64,000 bases of DNA from positions 806,001 through 870,000 of the forward strand of contig NC_016133.3 of the NCBI RefSeq assembly GCF_000005505.3. Direction: 5' to 3'. Each line of letters opens with the position of its first letter. Position 1 is the stretch's first letter. This document shows, piece after piece, positions 56,000 through 64,000 of the stretch. The notes under the pieces were generated by a model. That model ran no database searches. It saw nothing but the letters and a program-made list of their open reading frames with translations, and was not told the origin of the DNA. Origin of the DNA: Brachypodium distachyon. Lineage: Eukaryota; Streptophyta; Magnoliopsida; Poales; Poaceae. A program made the translations under genes and the position numbers.

Positions 56000-58900
56000 A
56001 TGTCGTCCACAAGGAAAGTGAGAAATGTGAACAAACGCTATGCCAAAATCAATGAAGATTGGCAGGATAAGGAAGCAACAACTGTTCATAAAAGTAAAGT
56101 GCGAGTAAGTATCTACACTCTTCAGTGTCTTGAATGTACTAAAGCAACTTTGATTCATCTAAATATAATTCATGTTCTAAAAGCACAAATATAATTCATG
56201 TTCTAAGAAGTACAATGGCAGCAATGATAGCCCCAAATTACATGCCAGTAATATGTGGACAAAAATTGGCTGCTGGTCTTATCAGAGTTTCAGTCCCAGC
56301 TGACCTTTTTTTGGAAGAAGTGTCTGCTGGGTTTCATTTTAAAATTGTTTGCTATGCTGCCTGTCATGTGGTCAGGGGTCACTACTTTTGTTTGATAAGA
56401 GCAATTGTCTGATGTTATCAATATGCCAGTAGCATTGACTCTAATTTTTTTTTACCAATCATGATGACCAAAATATAACAGAAAAGCTCGTTTTCAACTT
56501 TTTCAACCTTGAACTCTTGCCTGACATCACATTTCTACCTTGAAATTGGTCCGAGATTTAGGACCCTCACTCTTAATCTGTTCAATTTTCTATCCAAAGT
56601 GGATTTTTTTTCACTCCTTTCGCTGACAAGGCGGTGGTTGCTGATGTGGGAAATCTGAAATAGTAAAATCAGAAGAATGGTGAAAAATACATCTGAGAAA
56701 GCTAGAAAAAGAGAAGAAATGATACTCCCTCCGACCCATATTACTTGTCGTTGATTTAGTGCAACTTCGTACTAAATCTGCGACAAATAATATGGGTCGG
56801 AGGGAGTACATTAAATTTGAAAAATCATGATTCTTTAAGAGAAAAAACAAAATCAGAAATATATTATAGAACGTTCCTAAACTCTGTTCTATGGCTAAGG
56901 ATGTGTAAAAGGTGACCGTACATTATCTTCCAGATATTCAAAAACCAAGAAAATCAGTAAAACATGAAACTTTATATAGTTTGAAACATCAAGTGCATCT
57001 AGATAATCCATAAGAACAATAAAATTTGATTTGTTTTCTTTAGATTTCGCCGTCTTTTCCGAGTTCTCTTATATCGTTTTTGTTCTTCCAACCCTTAAAA
57101 TGACTTTTCTGATCATTTACCGATTTTTGAATTATGCATTGTGACGTTTTATCTTTTCTCTTGTATTTTACTAATTTTATCCCTTATTTTATCGAGTTTT
57201 TCCTGATTTACATGACACCCACAAATGACACCCACAAAGCAATCAATTTTTTTGCCACATCAGCAAAGCAGGGTCAAATTCATACCAAGTGTCAAGTGAA
57301 AACCACTGACACGTCAGCAAAAACCAGAGTGAAAAATTACTGATGGGTGAAAATTGAACATGTGTTAGGAGTGTACAGTTTAGGGTCCCAAATTGTACTG
57401 TTTTGGAGTTGGAGGTTGAAATGTGAACTGGCAAGAGTGCAAGGTTGAAAAATGGACTTTCCTTTTGTGAATCAACAAATTGGGTTTTCTTATCACAAGC
57501 AATTTTGTCTCGTATTTTTCCACATTGTGCAATATCCTGAACTTGTGTTTGCTTATATAATGCATTATTGTTGCATGAACTGTCAAGTACTAGTCAATTT
57601 TTCTAGACACCTTATATTTCCCTGGAAAAAAAAGTTCCAAGCATGAGTTTCGGGATTTGTAATGCATTCGTCTGTTGTATATATGGCTGTACTGTGGTTT
57701 ATTATATCAATTATGTATTTATGTTATTAATTATTGATGTATAAAGCATTCATTTGCAGAAGAAAAAACTATCTGACCTTGGTTCTCAGTGGAGCAAAGA
57801 TGAACTAGAGCGCTTCTATGGAGCCTATAGAAAATATGGAAAGGATTGGAAGAAGGTTTGTTGCCCTCTTTATTGTGGAGTGATATTAGTTCTATTAAAC
57901 AGTTAGAATTTGTTCCTTTAGGTAACCACAAACCACCTTTTCACTGTAGTGTCCCATACTCAGCATGGTTGTCCATGAAATTTATCATATCAAGTAGTGG
58001 TGTTGCACTTAGGAGACCCAGCTGGGCTATTGACGTGCTTGTGGTCTTGGGTACCTGGACTTACCAGTCTGACTGCATGCTAGTTATTTTCAGTTTTATG
58101 AAATAATAAAATTCCAAAGTAGTTTTGTAATCCATCATGTCATGCTGGTATACCATCTATTTGCACACATCGTATGAGAAGCTAATGCACTATATTACAC
58201 ATACACTTTGACGGGAGTCACAGCACTGTCCGACCTACCGAGAATTTTTTTTGTGTATAAAACTATATATTTTCCTAGATGCTGCATTCCTCAAGGAAAT
58301 GCAACTCTGTGGTTTTCAAGTTGTAGCAGCAGTGGGGTACGCTGGTACTGCATTCACTCGGGGTGGTAAAAAGGTGGGATTATTCAATCCAAACGGTGGG
58401 ACTCAACTAAGGGCCCACCCGAACCTGTCTGTGTTGGCTTGTTTAGTTGAAACCACCCAGGCTGGCCTTATTTTACCTACTTACCTACATGTCTGGTCCT
58501 TGGATTGCCATCTAGCCTGGTAAAGTTACCGGCTTCGTTTCCTCTGGTCCCAGTGGTTGGCTGCACCATGTTTATTAATTATTATATCTTATTTGAGACG
58601 TTGCTTCATATTACTGAATACTCATTGTTCATTTTCAACTTGCAGGTGGCTGGTGCTGTCCATGATAGAACATCTGATATGGTGGAGGCTCTTTACAACA
58701 TGAACAGGGTAAATCCCAGCCTTGAGCCTTCCTTAACTATACACCGGTCAAGCTGCAACTGATTTTTGATAACTGACCCAAAGTGCATAATCAAATAATT
58801 TTGGCTCTTCTGTATACCAAGATCTCGGATTCCATCCATTTGCTTTCGAACCCTATCTCCCGCTATGCACCTATGTATTTGTGACAGATTGAATAGATTG

Positions 58901-61900
58901 TTCAGGCAGCAAAGCTCATTTTGTATTTCTTTCTTTTGCTAATTTCACAAGTTCTTTTTGTTATTTATGTTTACGCTAAAAAACTGACCAAGCTCCGTGG
59001 TATGTTCAGGCATATTTATCTCTTCCAGAGGGGACTGCTACTGCTGCAGGTCTGATAGCAATGATGACCGACCACTACAATATTCTGGTGAGAATAAACT
59101 TAAATGGGTATAGACTTTAGAGCTTGTTCTCTTGGGAGCTTCTGTAGTTCTTTTCATTGATACCTGAAAAAATGTCGTGACTTGTGAATTTTTAAGAGTC
59201 AAAAGTTGTCTATGAATTCTATGAAGTGTGTACTAAATGTTCTTTGATTCTTGATAGATGCAGAATACGTAAATAGTTCACGCATCAAGATACAGATTCC
59301 AAGAACAAGAACTATTTGTCTAATAGTAGTCATCCGTGTTGGCTACTTTAAGCTATTTGATAGTTCTGAGGATGAATTCTGCATTGCTTGACAATCATTT
59401 GTAACACCTTGCTTGAAGCATTATTTTAGAATCGTGAACAGAAATGAGTTTATCTCATAAAGGATTACCATAATGCCTGTGTACTATAGTTATTTTAATG
59501 AAACAAGTTCCATTGATTTTCTAGTTGATGTCAATTTGATGACTGGCGTTGAACAAATAACCCATACATCTAACAACTGTCCAAGCCCAGCTGGAAAAAC
59601 TCTACAACTGTACTGTTGATCTTTGGCATATGTTATGTAAATGCCATTTGTGCAATATTATTTCCTCACTAACGGTCCTTTTGGTACATGCAAACATTCG
59701 CCTGCCTCAATGCGCTTCTGAGCAAGGTCCGACCACATTTGAATTTTTGTTCCCTATGCTAAATTAGTTATGTGTAACCATTGAAGCTCAGAACAAATGT
59801 CACTAAAATTTGGGTTTTGTCCATTGCCTCTTCTTTACTGTTCAGAAAAGGGGGCTTTAGTGTGCTTATCAAGAATGCTTATAACTAAGGCCATATGTTA
59901 TCGACTGTAGGATGGAAGTAACAGTGATCATGAAAGCAACGAGTCACCGAAAACTTCTAGGAAGCCACAGAAGCGTGGCCGTGCGAAGCTTCAGTCTGTG
60001 TCAAAGACATCTGATACACGCTACGCTGATCTATTGCAATCTCAGCCTTCTTCCTCAAACTATGGATGCCTTTCTTTGTTGAAGAAGAAACGTTCTGGAG
60101 GTAATTTCAATATCAAATTCTAAACGTGTTACAAGAAACATAAAAAAATTCAAGCATGCTGTGAATAATAGTACATCAATCCTAAGTTAAGAGTTCAGTA
60201 CTATTTTACGATGATCATAATTTTGACAAAAGTTCCCACAGAATTACATCAATGATACTACTTTTTTCTTGGCATGGCTTCTTAGCTTCGGCTTCTCTGG
60301 CTAGAAGGTGAAGTTAAGTCCAACACCTCTTGTCTCCACTTAGCTTTTTAAGAAGCTGGAATCTACTCCCTGTTTCCAAGCTGAACTCCACCTTAGAATC
60401 TAGTCCTCCATGAAAAAACCACAAAAGCTCATATGAACGGATATGTTTCACTGAAGTGGCTTTTGTTGTAACATCATTTGTCATGGACTCTTAATAGGGA
60501 CTGAAAACGCCTCTTGCTTTTACTCTATATATGTTATCGTACCTCTTATCTGTTTGCATGTGTTCCTATTTTTTCACACTCCAATTCAGACCAACAGCTC
60601 TTAAATGGTTGTAAAATGTGACCTGTCAAAGTTAACCAAAGTATTGGTGCAATTTGCTTCATAGCGCCTAATATTAAGATCACTGTCTAAATATAAAACC
60701 ATGCTGTATTTTTTTGTTCTGCCTTGAACAAAGAAAATAGGATTGAAGTCTTGAAACATGTCTAGATTTGTTTGTAGGGAACAGGCCGCGTGCTGTTGGA
60801 AAAAGGACTCCACGAGTGCCTGTTGCAAGTATGTACCACCGAGATGACAGGATAGGTCCATCAAATAGACAATCAAAGCCAGATGCTAATAATGGTGATG
60901 ATGAAGGTGCTCGTGTAGCTGCGCTAGCTCTGGCAGAGGTCGGTCAAAGAGGAAGCTCACCTCAGATTTCTCAAACACCCGGAAGATCCAGTGACCGCCT
61001 GTTCTTGTCTCCTGTCAAAAGTATTGACAGAAAAGTAAGAACCCATAATAGTCTTTATTTATTTTAGACACCTATCCTGCAAAGCTCTTGCATGACCAAA
61101 TTACTTGGTATGATGCTTGTAGAATGCAGACTCGGATATCGGAAGCTCAAAGCTCCATGGATTTCAAGTAGATGCGGATTATCCCGAAGGTAGCTTAGGG
61201 AGTAGGGAAGCAGAGACTGGTGACTATCCCAAAGATGCTTCCTATTTTATGAATAATGGAGGTTCTGCATCTGGCAAGTCTAAGCAGAAAATAAAGAAGT
61301 CTCAGAGGAGGAAAAAAAAAGCTGCACAGAAATCAGATGACCAATTTGAGGATGACAGAGAGGCTTGCAGCGGCACTGAAGAAGGACATAGTGCCAGAAA
61401 GGCTAAAGATGAATCAGAGGTGGACGCAGTAGGAACTTCATGGCCATCTAACAAATCAAACAAAAGAAGCCGCCAGTTGTTTTTTGACGGTATGTATGTG
61501 TTTTAGCAATATCGTTTAGATTTTGGATAGCAGTAATGAAATTAATGAGTTCTTTCTTCTAGTCCTGATTGGCCTTTTTTTGCAGATGAAAGTTCGGCTC
61601 TTGATGCATTATATACATTAGCTGACCTATCTGTGAATATTCTACAGCCATCTTCTATTGCTGAATCTGGTTAGTCTTATATCATATTAAAATTCTAATA
61701 TTTTTTTTCATATTATATTAGTTTTCTAATTATGTGGTATGTGGTGTACTGGTGTCTGAACCATCCAATGGACCACTTAGCAGGGATTTGTTTAGTACTA
61801 GAGTCTAGAGTTTTATTTTTTCTTGTGGAACCTAATCCTGTAGACTTAAAGGAGTTCTGCATAAATTCCTATACATGTACGGTCCATTTATAGTCTCCTA

Positions 61901-64000
61901 CAGGTCTAAACGTGCCCCCACCACCGGTGTTGCATTATGTCCTGGAAGAAATGGATGCAACGAGTATATTATTTTGTGAGCATCTGGATACATTGTTGAG
62001 TATTTTCTGGGCAACATGTTGTGCTCTGCATGAGTATAGACGTTTGGAGCTTGGGCTCCAGTGAGCTTGAAATTTTCAAGAATTCAAAAATGGTATCTAG
62101 AAGTTTCAAAAAATTCTGGAAACAATTGTTGACTAGTTTTTTGATGAAAAATAAAGAATTGCTTTGACATGTGAGCTACACAAAAAAGAAAAATTTGTTG
62201 ACCATTATAGATGTTTTTTCATGTATTCCACAAATGGAAATATTTCTCAATGAAATTTATAGGCGTGTAGTACACATCCATATTTACATGTAGATTTTTT
62301 CCAGAATTTTTGCGAACTTTAAAATGCAAAATTTTTGCGAACCATCCAATGGACCACTTAGCAGGGATTTGTTTAGTACTAGAAAAACCAGGCTCATCGG
62401 AGCCCGGGACCCATTTGAGGTTTTCGTGCTCTGCGTTGGATATATACTGTAAACAAAGATTTGTTGTATCTGCCTTTGATCTGTTTTACTGCAACATGCT
62501 TAACTCCATTCACTGGCTTCTATTTGTGAGACATGATTTGTACATGCTGTGCGATAATAAACTTACTAGCTAAAGTAAGCTAAACATTTGACCAGGTTTA
62601 CTGATAGATTGTTTGTAAATTCTAAGTCATACCTCCATGTGAAAATCTCAAAAAATATGGACAAAGGTGACATTGCAGAATCAGCTTTGTTGATATTATA
62701 AATTTGTAGTGTTTTGTTTTTTATTTTGCTATTAATAGTAATACTGCCCCTAATCATTTCCCAGAATCATCTGCACACATTAAGGATGAGAGCAGAGACA
62801 ACGATTTTGATGACAAGCCTAGTGTGCCTGCAGCACTTTCATTATCTGAGAAAAAAGAGAAATCCAGAAAAATGAAAAAGGTCAAAAGGCAGTCAGAAAT
62901 TGCTGGCAATGAGATGGTTACTCGGAAAAAGGCTAGACTTTCTAAAGATCCTCACCATGATGAGGGTGCTATTTCTGAAGTAAAACAGCAAGATTGTAAT
63001 GTTCAAAAGGAGAAAAAGAAAAGGAAGTCTGCAACAGGGAAGGTAATTCCCAAACTATTTTCTGTTCAACTTGCCAGAAGCGAAGCGACCATACTGTTAG
63101 CTCTATAATTTTCTTATGACATGCATACATTTTTCTGCTTTATGCACAGATCCCTAAAGATGAGAAGAAAGATGAAAAAAATACAATGAATGATATTGAG
63201 AAGACTGAGGTGTGTAGTCCTTTTGTTGTGCTGTCTTCCCATTCATTGCTTGTTCCCGATAAACATCTTTCAATTAATTCTTGAATATTTTATTGAATCT
63301 TGGACTTAAGTTAAGTTTGATGCAAAATTGAACCAAGTATTTAGTACTGGAACGGTGGAACCACACTAACTTCAGTTTCAACCACAGATCCAGTAGATTA
63401 TATAACATAGGGAAATTATCAGCTAAAGAATTGTCACTATGTCAAACATCATTTGAAAACCTAGTCTCACTGCCAAGATTTGTTTAAATCCTTACAATAT
63501 TATTTTTTCCAGTCGACAAATCAGTCCAACGGGGAGAAACATTCTGGCTGTGTTTTATCTGCGACAGTAAGGCTCAGTTTGAGGCTGCTGAACTAGTGAA
63601 ATGCTGGACTTCTTATAATCTTCTGTGAGAAAAGACGCAAAAGAAGGAAAATGTTGGTTAACCAAACGCTAAAAATAGGCAAAAGCTGGTTGAGCAAACA
63701 TAATTATCATAGTCTACAACAATGCCAAACAAGGCCTAAGAGATTGCCATATTTTTAACAATTTCCTGACACAAACCTTAACTTCCATCACCATCACCAT
63801 TTAGTAAGAAGACTGATATCAATCTTTTCTCAGATCTTTAATACCTAACCATCCATTTATCTTGGGACAAAACACCTGACGAGACAAGGCGATACTATTT
63901 TTTGTATGACCTTTGTTTATATGAAACTTCTCTTATCCAAGTTCTGGATAGTAGTTTGAGGGAATAAATTCATTGATACACCTTAATCAAAGTAATACAT
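56000..64000 (+). CDS. ALY: ALWAYS EARLY (LIN9/MuvB-type) DNA-binding protein, N-terminal part
   Basis: Plant homologue of Drosophila Aly/human LIN9, a nuclear component of DREAM/MuvB-type transcription complexes. Coding exons in the window: 56000-56104, 57760-57855, 58646-58708, 59010-59087, 59911-60100, 60778-61034, 61123-61489, 61586-61669, 62765-63042, 63150-63209, 63513-63566. All junctions keep frame and give 544 codons. The protein starts [25 protein letters not shown]/Myb-like domain follows at about 45-105 ([20 protein letters not shown] ... [20 protein letters not shown]). Then come KRTPRVPV and several Lys-rich tracts ([24 protein letters not shown]). [16 protein letters not shown] matches the conserved mid-protein helix. 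The DIRP domain expected downstream is beyond the window, so the gene is cut at the edge. Confidence 0.93.
56500..57452. mobile_element. DNA transposon with long TIRs in ALY intron (about 950 bp)
   Basis: The left arm (56500-56640) and the inverted right arm (57300-57452) share an ordered series of words: TTTCAACCTTG, ACTCTTGCC, CACATTTC, GGACCCT, TGTTCAATTTTC, CACTC and GCTGAC. The pattern of long, diverged TIRs suggests a Mutator-like or similar non-autonomous element. Exact termini and target duplication are unclear. A Stowaway MITE is nested at 56725-56806. Confidence 0.65.
56725..56806. mobile_element. Stowaway-like MITE (82 bp), near-perfect palindrome
   Basis: TIRs CTCCCTCCGACCCATATTAC and ATAATATGGGTCGGAGGGAG with TA flanks at 56723-56724 and 56807-56808. 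Nearly the whole element folds back on itself. It sits in the ALY intron between the exons ending at 56104 and starting at 57760. Confidence 0.9.
61758..61802 (+). repeat. 45-bp exact direct repeat, copy 1 (ALY intron)
   Basis: Starts GAACCATCCAATGGACC and ends TTTAGTACTAGA. Identical over 45 bases to 62339-62383. Confidence 0.95.
62030..62450. mobile_element. Possible transposon remnant interrupted by the 45-bp repeat
   Basis: The left part reads GGAGCTTGGGCTCCAGTGAG followed by AATTTTCAAGAATTC and the right part AGGCTCATCGGAGCCCGGGA, giving an inverted GGAGC...GGCTC pairing typical of a repeat family common in grass introns, as I recall. The second copy of the 45-bp repeat (62339-62383) sits inside it. 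Borders not resolved. Confidence 0.4.
62339..62383 (+). repeat. 45-bp exact direct repeat, copy 2 (ALY intron)
   Basis: Identical to 61758-61802 and 581 bases downstream; the flanks do not match, so only this short piece was copied. Confidence 0.95.

Noticed and set aside
1..64000. Assignment to Oryza sativa chromosome 2
   Set aside because: Gene order fits, but the NRT2 proteins differ clearly from the rice NRT2.1/2.2 sequences I remember and their ends are closer to barley; a Brachypodium-like grass fits better, and the species is left open.
1..64000. CRISPR arrays, bacterial operons, rRNA or tRNA genes
   Set aside because: No regularly spaced repeats, no ribosome-binding/operon architecture and no tRNA-like cloverleaf with a GGTTCGA-type arm was seen; the DNA is clearly plant nuclear.

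Overview
The window looks like nuclear DNA from a grass, most likely a pooid such as Brachypodium. The evidence is three co-oriented, intronless NRT2-type nitrate transporter genes whose C-terminal tails resemble those of barley NRT2, many Stowaway-type MITEs, and a nested CACTA/copia/hAT insertion. The gene order (tandem NRT2, then BRAHMA, then a serine carboxypeptidase, then ALWAYS EARLY) also matches what I recall of the start of rice chromosome 2. The species call is inference; the protein sequences do not match the rice NRT2.1/2.2 I remember.

Left part (1-26.5 kb) is an NRT2 array and its spacers. The 5' end of one NRT2 copy lies at 1-40, a second copy at 9060-10589 and a third at 19797-21314, all on the minus strand. 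Copies two and three sit in duplicated blocks of about 3 kb that include their 3' flanks, TATA boxes and upstream sequence. The spacers carry repeated copies of an upstream module (a TTGACTC core, often followed by CACATGCAA, with a CTTATC-rich block), some next to genes and some orphaned. A 5.05 kb CACTA element (12504-17550, GGA target duplication) separates two blocks. It contains a decayed Ty1-copia element (13699-17295, AATCG duplication), which in turn contains a hAT-like MITE (15212-15725). A LINE remnant and a second CACTA terminus lie at 23.7-24.5 kb.

Right part (26.5-64 kb) is gene-dense. On the minus strand are BRAHMA (SWI/SNF ATPase, 14 coding exons, 2206 aa, one GC-AG intron), a two-RRM hnRNP H/F-like protein (292 aa), a serine carboxypeptidase-like protein (nine exons, 510 aa, complete catalytic triad) and an R3H-SUZ protein (six coding exons, 349 aa). 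The plus-strand ALWAYS EARLY gene (LIN9/MYB-MuvB type) starts at 56000 and runs off the right edge. I traced the exon structures by following splice sites and reading frame; every junction keeps frame.

The genes do not form one pathway. The left part concerns high-affinity nitrate uptake; the right part is chromatin remodelling, RNA binding, proteolysis and transcriptional control. I found no tRNA, rRNA or CRISPR array.
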